From contig JAEZGH010000129.1 in NCBI GenBank assembly GCA_023417065.1, forward strand, positions 4,659 through 68,658: 64,000 bases of DNA, written 5' to 3'. The translations under genes and the position numbers were made by a program. Below are positions 1 through 8,992 of the stretch, piece by piece (within the stretch, counting starts at the first letter, position 1; each line of letters begins with the position of its first letter). The notes under the pieces were generated by a model. That model saw only the letters and a list, made by a program, of their open reading frames with translations. It searched no databases and was not told the DNA's origin. Source of the stretch: Bacteroidota bacterium (GTDB lineage Bacteria; Bacteroidota; Bacteroidia; Cytophagales; Cyclobacteriaceae).

Positions 1-128
1 AGAAAACCGAAACACCGGTGAAGAAGCTGCTCATGGGAAGATCTCCCGAAAAAGTGGTGAATCCTGGATCACTCCGCAATCCGGAATCGCTGGAGCAGTT
101 CAAAAACTTCATCCCGGAAGGAATATAA
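1..128 (+). CDS. C-terminal end of an unidentified protein (5' truncated)
   Basis: An open frame enters from the left edge (first full codon at base 3) and stops with TAA at 126-128, giving the last 41 residues of a protein. The visible tail is polar, contains LLMGRSPEKVVNPG and ends IPEGI. It ends 40 bases before gldC on the same strand, so it may be co-transcribed with it. I do not recognise the family. It does not look like GldB, the usual gldC neighbour in Flavobacterium. Confidence 0.5.
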   Translation, partial: KTETPVKKLLMGRSPEKVVNPGSLRNPESLEQFKNFIPEGI

Positions 129-168
129 TTGTATTTTGCAGGAATTTTGAAACAGAAGCCAGACGGAC

Positions 169-504
169 ATGAAGAAATCGACTATTCAATTTGAAGTAGA
201 ACTCGACGATAAAAATATACCCACCAAAATTCTTTGGGACGCCACCGACAAGCCCGATCCGGGTTTGACGGAGACAAAATCTATTTCCGTTGCCCTTTGG
301 GACCACAAGCAGAAAAACACGCTGCGTATCGACCTGTGGGCGAAGGACATGCCCGTTCTGGAGATGAAACGTTTCCATATCGACTGCCTTGGCGGACTTG
401 CGCAAAGTGTGCTTACGGCCACAGGAGATGAGCACATGGCATCTGAAATAAACGAGCTTTGTGAACGTCTCGTCGCCTACCTGAAAACTCAGAAAGACTC
501 CTGA
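169..504 (+). CDS. gldC: Gliding motility protein GldC
   Basis: This 111-residue protein matches GldC in length and pattern: an N-terminal FEVELDDKNIPTKI strand, a central WDHKQKNTLRIDLWAKDMPVLEM block and a helical C-terminus. GldC is an accessory protein that improves gliding motility in Flavobacterium and is widespread in Bacteroidota, including species not known to glide. No signal peptide or membrane segment is visible, so it is probably cytoplasmic. The other classical gld genes are not in this window, so it says little alone about whether the organism glides, although the T9SS-like tail of the PKD protein at 61 kb fits. The family call rests on recalled similarity. Confidence 0.85.
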   Translation: MKKSTIQFEVELDDKNIPTKILWDATDKPDPGLTETKSISVALWDHKQKNTLRIDLWAKDMPVLEMKRFHIDCLGGLAQSVLTATGDEHMASEINELCERLVAYLKTQKDS

Positions 505-540
505 TAAATTAAGAAATCGGTTTTTGGCCCTATTCAAACG

Positions 541-570
541 TTTGTTTGTTTGGATTTTTTTGTACTTTTC
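541..570 (+). promoter_or_regulatory. Candidate Bacteroidota-type promoter for the TonB receptor
   Basis: A TTTG at 541-544 is separated by 18 bases from TACTTTTC at 563-570, close to the Bacteroidota consensus TTTG-N19-TAnnTTTG. TTTG is repeated three times (541-552), so the exact -33 box is uncertain. It would start transcription near 577, about 70 bases before the chosen ATG at 648. Confidence 0.4.
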
Positions 571-647
571 GTAAAGAACTCGGTATGCATACCAAATTTG
601 TTCCCGGGTCTCTGAATGCACTATTAACCAAAAACCATTTCGAGTTT

Positions 648-3383
648 ATGAAGATCTTTTACAGGAGTTGCTTGTGGTTACTCGGATTTGTCTTGTGTTC
701 GGCCGCGGCGATAGCACAGACAACGATCGAGGGAACCATTACGGATGCAGCGAGTGGTGATCCCGTCCCGGGGGTAAACATTGTCGTGAAGGGAAAACTA
801 GCCGGAACGATTTCAAATGCGAATGGAGGCTTCAGTCTGCGGACTAACGACCCGCCTCCATTTACGCTGGTATTTTCCTACGTTGGCTATCAGACACAAG
901 AGGTTCAAATCACAAATCAGAATACGACGGGTCTTTCAATCAAACTCCAGGAGGGTATGCTCCTCGGACAAGAAGTAGTGGTGTCGGCGTCGCGTGTAGA
1001 GGAGAGTATCCTTCAATCGCCTGTTACTGTCGAGAAGATTGACATCCTTGCTATTCAGCAAACACCGGCGCCCGATTTTTACGACGCCCTTGCCAACGTA
1101 AAGGGAGTTCAGTTTACATCGAGCAGTCTCAACTTTCCCCAGATCAATACGCGCGGTTTCGCCACCATCGCCAACGTGCGCTTCGTACAACTTATCGATG
1201 GTATTGACACACAGGCTCCGCTGTTGAACTTCCCCACAGGTAATATTGTAGGGTTGAGCGAACTGGATGCAGAAAGTATGGAACTTGTTCCGGGAGCTGC
1301 CTCCGCCCTGTACGGCCCCAACGCATTCAACGGTATCCTCATCATGAAGAGCAAGAGCCCGTTTGAATACCAGGGTCTCAGCGCGCAGATGAAAGCCGGT
1401 ATCACGCGGTCAGATGCCCAGGGTGAGTCCTATCCCCTCTACAACTTCAACATCCGTTATGCGAAAGCCTTCAACAACAAGTTTGCCTTCAAGGTGAACT
1501 TCGCTATCCTCGACGCTGAAGACTGGCGGGGTAACGATTACAAAACTGACGTTAACCGCATCGCAGACGGTATCAACCACAGTGGTGAGCCGAACTTCGA
1601 TGGCGTTAACTTATACGGAGACGAAACGCGTATTGTGATTCCTGCATCGTCTTTGCCACCGGGATTCTCTTCCCTTGACCTGAGAAGAACAGGCTGGGAG
1701 GAAGAACATCTCGTGGATGATTATGTTGCAAGAAGCATCAAGGGTGACGCGGCCCTCCATTACAGGATTACTGATGACATGGAAGTTTCGTACAACTACC
1801 GTTACGGCGGAGGAAGCTCCGTGTATCAGGGTTCGCAGAAATATGCATTACGCAACTTCACCCAGCAGTTTCACAAGCTTGAACTGCGTTCGAAGAACTA
1901 CTTCGTGCGCGGATACGTGACAGCAACAGACGCGGGTGACTCGTACAACATGGCGGCACTCGGCGGACAAATCAACGAGCGTATCAGTCCTACGCGCACA
2001 CAGTGGGCGCCGGAATATGCACAGACCTACGTTCTGGCCATGCAAGGCTACGTTCCGGGTGTTCCCGGTGGCAATCCGACAGCTGCGCATCAGGCTGCCC
2101 GTGCATATGCAGACCGGAACAGACCTGCCGTAGGGTCTGCCGAGTACGAGAACCTGCTCGAAGCCGTGCGTAATGATTACTTCCAGCGTTCACCATCAGG
2201 CGCGAAGTTCATCGACCAATCCAGGCTTTACCACGGTGAATTCAACTACAACTTCGCCGACAAAATCAGCTTTGCTGAAGTACAACTCGGCGGTAACATT
2301 CGCCAGTACAGCCTTTTCTCAGACGGAACAATCTTCAATGAAGATCCTGAGACCGGAGGCAACTTCGAACGAATCAACATCAACGAGTTTGGTGTATACA
2401 CGCAGATATCAAAAACACTGGCAGAAGCACTTAAGCTGACGGGGTCTATCCGGTACGATAAGAATGAAAACTTCGATGGACGATTTACACCACGGGTTTC
2501 GGCGGTATATACGTTCAACGACAATCACAACATCCGTGCATCATTCCAGTCGGGCTTCCGCAACCCTGACACCCAGGCGCAGTTCATCTTCTTCCCTGCC
2601 GGAACGAATACGCTGCTGGGAAGTACCGAAGCGAACGCAGCGCGGTATGGTGTACACAACGGCGGGGCCTGGACACGCGCATCTTATGAACGTTATCTGG
2701 TTACCGGAAACGAAGCTGACCTGGTGACAGCAAACGTTCCTTACATCAAACCGGAACAACTGCATGCATTTGAAGTCGGTTATAAAGGATTGTTTGGCAC
2801 AGACCTCCTGTTCGATGTCAATTACTATTACAACTCTTATCAGGACTTTATTGGTTCGCTCGACATCGCGAGCAAGAATCCGACACAACACCAGGGAGTG
2901 GAGCTCCCTGCGGGAACAATATTCTCTCCTTACGTGAACTCTTCCGCTACGGTGAAGTCATCTGGTATTGGCGTGGGACTTACCTATAATCTGCCACGCA
3001 ACTTCCAGCTCAATGCCAACTACAACTGGGCATCGTTCAGTGAAGAGTCCAACGCTGATGAAAACTTCCGCGCTGGTTTCAACACACCTGAGAACAAGTT
3101 CTCTGTTGGTCTGAGTTCAAGAAAGCTGGCGAAGAACCTTGGCTTCAACGTCAACTTCCGCTGGCAGGAAGAGTTCCTGTGGCAGTCGGATTTTGGTGAG
3201 TGGGTGGTACCTGAATTCGGTGTAGTGGATGCGCAGTTCAACTACAAGATTCCTTCGATTAAGACGATGGTCAAGGTCGGTGGAACGAACATCGGTGGCG
3301 GAGATTACCGCACCAACCTCGGCGGTCCTTTTGTAGGTCAGCAGTATTACATTTCGCTTACGTTCGACCAGTTCATGAAATAA
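648..3383 (+). CDS. TonB-dependent receptor with carboxypeptidase-regulatory-like domain
   Basis: An outer-membrane beta-barrel of 911 residues that would import a ligand using TonB energy. The ATG at 648 is preferred over the upstream in-frame ATG at 546, because it places a classical signal peptide (MKIFYRSCLWLL...AIAQ) at the N-terminus. Next comes a carboxypeptidase-D-like domain (about 25-110, IEGTITDAASGDPVPGVNI), a plug domain (about 125-260, including INTRGF and ALYGPNAFNGILIM) and a barrel that ends in alternating aromatic strands (YYISLTFDQF). It lacks a SusC-type TonB box, and there is no SusD partner. The SGNH lipoprotein 12 bases downstream is evidently co-transcribed, suggesting import of a product released by that hydrolase. 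The substrate cannot be read from the sequence. Confidence 0.88.
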   Translation: MKIFYRSCLWLLGFVLCSAAAIAQTTIEGTITDAASGDPVPGVNIVVKGKLAGTISNANGGFSLRTNDPPPFTLVFSYVGYQTQEVQITNQNTTGLSIKLQEGMLLGQEVVVSASRVEESILQSPVTVEKIDILAIQQTPAPDFYDALANVKGVQFTSSSLNFPQINTRGFATIANVRFVQLIDGIDTQAPLLNFPTGNIVGLSELDAESMELVPGAASALYGPNAFNGILIMKSKSPFEYQGLSAQMKAGITRSDAQGESYPLYNFNIRYAKAFNNKFAFKVNFAILDAEDWRGNDYKTDVNRIADGINHSGEPNFDGVNLYGDETRIVIPASSLPPGFSSLDLRRTGWEEEHLVDDYVARSIKGDAALHYRITDDMEVSYNYRYGGGSSVYQGSQKYALRNFTQQFHKLELRSKNYFVRGYVTATDAGDSYNMAALGGQINERISPTRTQWAPEYAQTYVLAMQGYVPGVPGGNPTAAHQAARAYADRNRPAVGSAEYENLLEAVRNDYFQRSPSGAKFIDQSRLYHGEFNYNFADKISFAEVQLGGNIRQYSLFSDGTIFNEDPETGGNFERININEFGVYTQISKTLAEALKLTGSIRYDKNENFDGRFTPRVSAVYTFNDNHNIRASFQSGFRNPDTQAQFIFFPAGTNTLLGSTEANAARYGVHNGGAWTRASYERYLVTGNEADLVTANVPYIKPEQLHAFEVGYKGLFGTDLLFDVNYYYNSYQDFIGSLDIASKNPTQHQGVELPAGTIFSPYVNSSATVKSSGIGVGLTYNLPRNFQLNANYNWASFSEESNADENFRAGFNTPENKFSVGLSSRKLAKNLGFNVNFRWQEEFLWQSDFGEWVVPEFGVVDAQFNYKIPSIKTMVKVGGTNIGGGDYRTNLGGPFVGQQYYISLTFDQFMK

Positions 3384-3395
3384 TCACGACTTGAT

Positions 3396-4991
3396 ATGAA
3401 GACATTAAGATATATTGGAATAACCCTGGCACTCGCATTAACGCTGAATGCGTGCGATCAGGAGATTGCCGAACTGGAGAATCCAACGCCTCCGTCGGCC
3501 CAGCCGGAGTGTCCCGCGGACGCATCACCAGGCAGTGCGGATTTTTCGAAGTTCGTTGCCCTTGGAAATTCACTTACGGCAGGCTTTCAGGCCGGTGCCT
3601 TGTTTACTGAAGGTCAGGCAAACTCTTTGGGTAAAATCCTCGCTACTCAGTTTGCATGTGTAGGTGGTGGCGCGTTTAATCAGCCTGACATCAACAGTGT
3701 GAATGGCTTTTATACCGGAGGCACCAACCCTATTCCCGGCAACGTTGTGCTTGGAAGGCTGCTTTTGCAGGGCACGCCACCAGCACCGGCACCTACGATC
3801 AGCGATGCCGGCGCGATTCCCAACCCGCAAGTGAACCCGGGCTTTATGTACTCAGGAGATAAAGATGCGCTGAACAACTTTGCCGTTCCAGGCATTCAAA
3901 TCGGCCAGATCTTCCTGCCGGAAACTGGTAACTGGGCGGGCTCGGAACATCCTGCATTCAATCCATTCTACGCGCGCTTTGCCAAAGTTCCGGGAACATC
4001 TACCATCCTTGGAGACGCTATGGCGGCACTCGCCGATGGAGGAACGTTCTTCTCATTCTGGCTGGGCAACAATGACGTCCTCGGCTATGCCGTTGGCGGC
4101 GCGTCAAACCCTGCAATCCTCACTTCTGCAGAAGACTTCAACACCAGTTTCAACGGAGCCATCATGCAACTCCTCAGCGTCGACGAAAACATCAAAGGTA
4201 TTGTAGCCAACATACCTGACGTTACGGCAATACCGTACTTCAGACTGGTTGCATATAACGCCATCCCGCTGCCGGAGGAAAACGTAAACATGTTGAATAC
4301 TGGCTTTGCGGCCTACAACCTCGTACTCGATGGGCTCAAGAATCCAAACTTCGGTTTGTCCGCTGACGAACTTGACGCAAGGAAGATATCATTCGTTGTA
4401 GGGCAGAACAGCCCCGTTATTTTTGACGAAACGCTCAGGGACCTCGGACCGTACTTCGATCAACTCGTGGGGTTGGAACTGATGACGGAAACGCAACGCG
4501 AACTGCTCGAGCCTTACCGTATGGTGAGACAGGCTCGGAGCACAGATTTGCTCACGCTGTCAGCAGCTCCGGTTCTTGGTACTGTGGTCGATAACAACCC
4601 CCTGCTAATTCGCGGACTAACGGTACCGCTGGGCGATCAGTACGTCCTGATACCTGAGGAGCAGGCTGAGATCAGAGAAAGAACGACTGCCTTCAACAAC
4701 ATCATCGCTGCTACCGCGAATGCGAGTGATCGTATTGCCCTCGCTGACGTCAACGCCAAATTCACACAACTGGCTGCTGCAGGGTACGAGTCTATGGATG
4801 GTGTAACCTTCACTCCTTCCCTTGCGCCGCCCACAGGTGGCTTTTCGGAAGATGGTGTTCACCCCAACTCACGCGGCATGGCGTATGTCGCCAATATTTT
4901 TATCGATGCTATCAATGCTGAGTTTGGTGCAAAGGTGCCGCGAGTTAACATCGCGAAATACCAGGGAACAAGCCTTCCGGTGAATCCTTAA
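3396..4991 (+). CDS. SGNH/GDSL-family hydrolase lipoprotein
   Basis: A 531-residue lipoprotein with a type II signal peptide ending LTLNAC (Cys20). The residues after the Cys are acidic (DQEIAELE), which fits a Bacteroidota surface-export signal. Catalytic blocks of the SGNH family are visible: block I ALGNSLTAG with Ser59 (GNS instead of GDS), block III WLGNND, and block V DGVHPNSRG near the C-terminus supplying the Asp and His. The family hydrolyses esters such as lipids or acetylated sugars. The gene sits 12 bases behind a TonB receptor and ahead of a strong terminator, so the two form a compact operon. Such receptor-SGNH pairs recur in Bacteroidota. The substrate is unknown. Confidence 0.85.
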   Translation: MKTLRYIGITLALALTLNACDQEIAELENPTPPSAQPECPADASPGSADFSKFVALGNSLTAGFQAGALFTEGQANSLGKILATQFACVGGGAFNQPDINSVNGFYTGGTNPIPGNVVLGRLLLQGTPPAPAPTISDAGAIPNPQVNPGFMYSGDKDALNNFAVPGIQIGQIFLPETGNWAGSEHPAFNPFYARFAKVPGTSTILGDAMAALADGGTFFSFWLGNNDVLGYAVGGASNPAILTSAEDFNTSFNGAIMQLLSVDENIKGIVANIPDVTAIPYFRLVAYNAIPLPEENVNMLNTGFAAYNLVLDGLKNPNFGLSADELDARKISFVVGQNSPVIFDETLRDLGPYFDQLVGLELMTETQRELLEPYRMVRQARSTDLLTLSAAPVLGTVVDNNPLLIRGLTVPLGDQYVLIPEEQAEIRERTTAFNNIIAATANASDRIALADVNAKFTQLAAAGYESMDGVTFTPSLAPPTGGFSEDGVHPNSRGMAYVANIFIDAINAEFGAKVPRVNIAKYQGTSLPVNP

Positions 4992-5007
4992 GAAACCTTT
5001 CTTTCTA

Positions 5008-5042
5008 TCCCGGCCGCCCACAAAGGGGCCGGGATTTTTTTT
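5008..5042 (+). terminator. Rho-independent terminator after the SGNH gene
   Basis: A perfect 8-bp stem, TCCCGGCC (5008-5015) with GGCCGGGA (5027-5034), has an 11-base loop and is followed by at least eight T residues. It starts 17 bases after the SGNH stop. The T tract runs into the stop codon of the convergent gene. Confidence 0.9.
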
Positions 5043-5809
5043 TAGATATACCCCGCGGCCTTATAGGCAGCCATCCCGATCCATTCCTTGAAAAGCTTCT
5101 GCCAAATGTGGATGGCTTCTATCTTCGGGACGAGAAACCTGTCCGGGTAGAAACTCCTTGGATGCGAGTAAAAATCCGTGGCAAACGAATCGAGTTCGAG
5201 TCCCGCCTTGCGATACACTGCCAGTGAACGGCGCAGGTGAAATGCCGAAGTGATCAGGAGGCAATCTTCCTGAGTCAGGTTCATGCGTTCAAGCATCGGC
5301 TTTACAGCAACGGCGGACTCATAGGTATTCCGCGTTTCATCTTCGATCATGATGTCTTCAGGGTCTACGCCCATCATGACCATGGCTTTAAAGTATTTCC
5401 GCGCTTCAGGTTCTGCTTCGCCTGCTAGCCGTCCTGTGCCCCCGCTGATCAGTATGCGCCGGATTTTCTTCAGTTTGTACAACTGGACCGTGTGAGTAAC
5501 CCGGTCGGCGCCCTTGGCGAAGTAAACGCGGTCTGCGGGTTCTTCCTTTTCAATCGTCGTACCTGTCAGTACAATACCAAGCTCATAATTCTTTACAAAA
5601 TCGAATGGTCGTGCCGGTATTTCCCATAGCAGGATCGCTTCATTGGCGATGAAATCATTCGAAAAGAAAATGAGCATACCAAAGCCTGTCCAGAAGAATA
5701 TTTTTCTGAGGCGATCACGCCGGAGGAAAATGTAAAGCAGAAAACAGATAACGATGAGGCTAAGCGGCATCACCAGCAGCGAAACGGTCTTGGACAAGGC
5801 AAAAAACAT
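5042..5809 (-). CDS. YdcF/SanA-like DUF218 membrane protein
   Basis: A 255-residue protein with two N-terminal hydrophobic segments (about 8-27 and 36-55), followed by a DUF218 domain. Recognisable blocks are GIVLTGTT, ILISGGTGR, EDETRNTYESA and LLITSAFHLRRS, in the order seen in the ElyC/SanA/YdcF family. Members are inner-membrane proteins linked to envelope integrity, but their biochemistry is poorly known. The gene starts 11 bases after the stop of the large ABC transporter and is therefore probably its operon partner. The terminator on the opposite strand overlaps its stop codon. Confidence 0.82.
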   Translation of the reverse strand: MFFALSKTVSLLVMPLSLIVICFLLYIFLRRDRLRKIFFWTGFGMLIFFSNDFIANEAILLWEIPARPFDFVKNYELGIVLTGTTIEKEEPADRVYFAKGADRVTHTVQLYKLKKIRRILISGGTGRLAGEAEPEARKYFKAMVMMGVDPEDIMIEDETRNTYESAVAVKPMLERMNLTQEDCLLITSAFHLRRSLAVYRKAGLELDSFATDFYSHPRSFYPDRFLVPKIEAIHIWQKLFKEWIGMAAYKAAGYI

Positions 5810-5820
5810 GGCAGCAGATC

Positions 5821-8800
5821 TTAATTGGGTACGCTATTCCGGTACAGGGGATTGCGAAGATTTCCCATCCCGTCGATAATTTTTCGAAGGACGTCAAAAT
5901 AAAGCAATAATGCCAGCGTAAGCGACATCGACCAGATGACTCCCGTATTAAACCAGAATGTATCCACATTCCTGCCGAGGAAGTGTTTTTCAGGCATATA
6001 AAACTGCGCATCGAAGTCGATCACGTGATCCGGATCCGGATCTTTATAAATGGGATAAATTTTCTGAACAAGTTTACCATCCTTTTCAATGATGCGATGT
6101 GTTTCCGTAGTGTTCTTCACTAACTCACTGATCGCGTCATTGAGGTAGCGCTCCTTGTACAACGTAAAAGTAACTCCCTGCGGAAGGCTGCTGGTGCGCT
6201 TTTCAACCTGTTCCTCTTTAAGCTTGTCGGCCTGGTTGTATCTTTTGATATAGAACTTTTTCAGAGATTCCAGGAATCCCGCGACAGCGTTGTAAGTATC
6301 CACACTAAAACGTTCCCGCGTGAGGTCGTCGAGTGCGGCAAGTTTTTGTCCGGTGATCTCAAGTTCCTTTTTGAGTTCGCTCCGGATCAGCCTGAAATCG
6401 GCGTCCACCTTCGCACGAATCCGGGGACTTTCATCATTGCGGTTATTGATGCAGAACTGTAGACGCGTTTCGATTTCAGGAATCAGGTAGATCTTCTTGA
6501 AGTCAGCATTCGCCATAGTCTTCTCATAGAGATAGAACTCCTTCTCAAATGCGTTGTCCTTAAACTGCGCAACCATCGAAGCTTCGAATGCCCACCGCGA
6601 AGCCATGAGGTCGCCGACAAAGGGAACGGTCGCGGCATTGCCAATGGAAGGATTTAACTTATCAAACTTGACCACCACTCCGCTCAGGATGAGCTGGGGG
6701 ATCAGCAGCAGGGGAATCAGGATATAAATCGTGACGGCTGAATTAAACGCCGACGATATATTGAGGCCGAGAAGGTTGGCAAAGCAGGATGTCGTAAACA
6801 GGATGAACCAATGCTGGAACAACATGCCCTTTATTTCAAGGATATACGATCCCATCAATACAAACATCAGGGTCTGGATCGCGGAGAGCAAAAAGAGTAT
6901 AGATATTTTTGAAAGCAGGTAGCTGCTTCGACTGAGATGCAGGAACGCTTCGCGCTTTAGAATCTTTCCGTCGCGTATGATTTCCTCCGCGCTCACCGTT
7001 AGTCCCATGAACAACGCCACGATAATGCTCATGAATAGGTATGCCGGAAGGTTAACGTTTTTTCCGAATACATACCCAATGAGGAACTTATCGTCTACGT
7101 TGTAGTATCGTACGATGTAGGCGAGTATAAAAGCAAGGACTGGCGCCTCGAGAAGGTTGATAATGAGATATTGTTTGTTGTGAAGCTTGGCCTGGATGTC
7201 GCGCAACGAAAACAGCCGGATTTGCTTGAGCCTGGTGGGAATGTTCAACGTTGAGTGCGGTACGTCTTTCGACGTCTCCACCTGGGGTGGCTTGTGCGTC
7301 TTCAGGAAAATTTCGTTCCACTGCTCGGGCCGTATCTTTCGCTCATTGGTGAAGTTGCCGTATTCATTGATGACCCTTGTCTCGATGATATTGAAAATCT
7401 GCTCAGGGTTGACGTTGCCGCACTCATGACACTCTCCCTCGTCGCTGTTCACCAGGTCTATACATTTCTTGAAATGAACGATCGCGTTGACAGGATTCCC
7501 GTAATAGATCTGGTAGCCGCCGGTATCGAGTATCAGGAGCTTGTCGAACATCTTGAAGATGTCGGACGAAGGTTGATGAATGACGGCGAACACGAGTTTT
7601 CCTTTAAGGCTCAGTTCCTTCAGGAGGTCAATAATATTTTCAGAATCACGCGACGACAATCCGCTTGTAGGTTCGTCACAAAACAGGACTGCAGGTTCGC
7701 GAAGCAGTTCGAGGCCAATATTCAGTCGCTTGCGCTGACCACCACTGATGGTCTTTTGGAGCGTCGACCCGACCTTGAGGTTTTTTGTTTCAACCAGTCC
7801 CAGGTCTTCGAGAACACTCATCACCAGTGAATGAATTTCCTCTTCCGTCTTCCGGCTGAAACACAGCTTTGCGGCATAGTAGAGGTTCTGGTAGACGGTA
7901 AGGTCTTCAATGAGCAGATCGTCCTGCGGTACAAATCCGATGACGCCTTCGATTCTTTCGGGTTCGCCATGTATATCGATCCCGTTGATAAGGACGCGTC
8001 CCGAAGTTGGTTTTTCGGTGCCGTTGAGGACGTGTAGCAGTGTGCTTTTTCCGGCTCCGCTGGCCCCCATTAACGCTACCAGGTTTCCTGACTCTTCCGC
8101 CAGTGACACGTTCCGAAGTCCCAGCTTGCCATTGCGAAACGCATAACTGATTTCATGGGCTTCGAAAGTGAGTCGCGAGAAGTCGCCGAATAGTTTCAAC
8201 TTCTGAAGGATGTCGCCGTAGTACACGGGTTCATCCTTCTCCCATCGTATCAGGCTTCCCACTGCGAGTACGTTGATCTTGCCGGAACGCAGTGGCACAC
8301 CGTTAAGGTATACGGGCGAGGTGCCCTCATACCGGATAAAATAAAGATCCGTGCTCTGGAGGTAGAGCACAGCGATATAGCCCTTTAGCGCGGGGCGCAT
8401 AATGACGGGGCTGCATTTTAGGTTATCGCCGGATGCATGAACAAGCAGGATGTGCTGGTGGTCGTAGTCGGCCTCCTCGCGGGCGAGGACAAACTTGCGG
8501 ATGAGGTCTATCTGTGCTTCTTCGATCAGGAAGTTCTTTCCGATCGCGTTCACGAGTCTGTCTTCCTTGTCGGAGATTTCTCCATCAGCCTGGATTATGG
8601 CGATAAGTTCCAGAAGTATGACAGCCTTTTGTTTTTGCGTGAGGTTGGGACTGATTTCGCTGCAGAGGGCATCGATTTGCTTCACCTCATCACTCCATTC
8701 ATGGGCCTTTGGGGGAAGCGTCTTGATGATATCGTCAAAGCTTCGGAGATACGTTTCGACCGCCCTTCCATTCAAGTGGTCTTCGAGAAACGATTTGATC

Positions 8801-8886
8801 TGGTCACGTTCGTGGCCTGTGACATCGTCTTCCCGTGCGACAACGGCAAACAATCGCAGGATTGCCTTGAGTAGCGACTCGCTCAT
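5821..8886 (-). CDS. TerB-like / FHA-like / ABCG-type ABC transporter fusion
   Basis: A 1021-residue single-chain half transporter. Residues 1-135 are helical with a TerB-like signature (IIQADGEISDKEDRLV near 98). Residues about 145-225 form a beta-rich FHA-like segment (SPVYLNGVPLRSGKI). The ATPase follows: Walker A GASGAGKS at 274-281, signature ISGGQ at 380-384, Walker B LFCDEPTSGL near 401. Hydrophobic permease segments lie from about 590 to 780. A long hydrophilic, mostly helical insert precedes a final membrane span near 995. The ATPase resembles the ABCG/White group, usually exporters of lipids or hydrophobic compounds. The neighbour downstream is a YdcF-like envelope protein. The N-terminal domains suggest regulated activity, perhaps through phosphothreonine binding, but that is inference. 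Confidence 0.85.
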   Translation of the reverse strand: MSESLLKAILRLFAVVAREDDVTGHERDQIKSFLEDHLNGRAVETYLRSFDDIIKTLPPKAHEWSDEVKQIDALCSEISPNLTQKQKAVILLELIAIIQADGEISDKEDRLVNAIGKNFLIEEAQIDLIRKFVLAREEADYDHQHILLVHASGDNLKCSPVIMRPALKGYIAVLYLQSTDLYFIRYEGTSPVYLNGVPLRSGKINVLAVGSLIRWEKDEPVYYGDILQKLKLFGDFSRLTFEAHEISYAFRNGKLGLRNVSLAEESGNLVALMGASGAGKSTLLHVLNGTEKPTSGRVLINGIDIHGEPERIEGVIGFVPQDDLLIEDLTVYQNLYYAAKLCFSRKTEEEIHSLVMSVLEDLGLVETKNLKVGSTLQKTISGGQRKRLNIGLELLREPAVLFCDEPTSGLSSRDSENIIDLLKELSLKGKLVFAVIHQPSSDIFKMFDKLLILDTGGYQIYYGNPVNAIVHFKKCIDLVNSDEGECHECGNVNPEQIFNIIETRVINEYGNFTNERKIRPEQWNEIFLKTHKPPQVETSKDVPHSTLNIPTRLKQIRLFSLRDIQAKLHNKQYLIINLLEAPVLAFILAYIVRYYNVDDKFLIGYVFGKNVNLPAYLFMSIIVALFMGLTVSAEEIIRDGKILKREAFLHLSRSSYLLSKISILFLLSAIQTLMFVLMGSYILEIKGMLFQHWFILFTTSCFANLLGLNISSAFNSAVTIYILIPLLLIPQLILSGVVVKFDKLNPSIGNAATVPFVGDLMASRWAFEASMVAQFKDNAFEKEFYLYEKTMANADFKKIYLIPEIETRLQFCINNRNDESPRIRAKVDADFRLIRSELKKELEITGQKLAALDDLTRERFSVDTYNAVAGFLESLKKFYIKRYNQADKLKEEQVEKRTSSLPQGVTFTLYKERYLNDAISELVKNTTETHRIIEKDGKLVQKIYPIYKDPDPDHVIDFDAQFYMPEKHFLGRNVDTFWFNTGVIWSMSLTLALLLYFDVLRKIIDGMGNLRNPLYRNSVPN

Positions 8887-8935
8887 AGGTAAGGGTTAGG
8901 TAGAAAAACTAAAGATAGGAAAACAACCCGGACCA

Positions 8936-8969
8936 AAACAAAAAAGGACCGGCATGTGGCCAGTCCTTT
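8936..8969 (-). terminator. Terminator downstream of the lipoprotein gene
   Basis: AAAGGAC (8943-8949) pairs with GTCCTTT (8963-8969), and GGC (8951-8953) pairs with GCC (8959-8961), around a 5-base loop and one mismatch. Read on the minus strand it is followed by TTTTTGTTTT. It separates the lipoprotein gene from the ABC transporter gene. Confidence 0.75.
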
Positions 8970-8992
8970 CGTATGCGTTTTAAACGAATATG

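Noticed and set aside
1..128. GldB as the identity of the truncated first gene
   Set aside because: Position next to gldC suggested it, but the 41 visible residues do not resemble the GldB C-terminus that I know.
7255..7830. A 191-codon plus-strand open frame inside the ABC transporter
   Set aside because: Antisense to conserved ATPase motifs, no recognisable domain.
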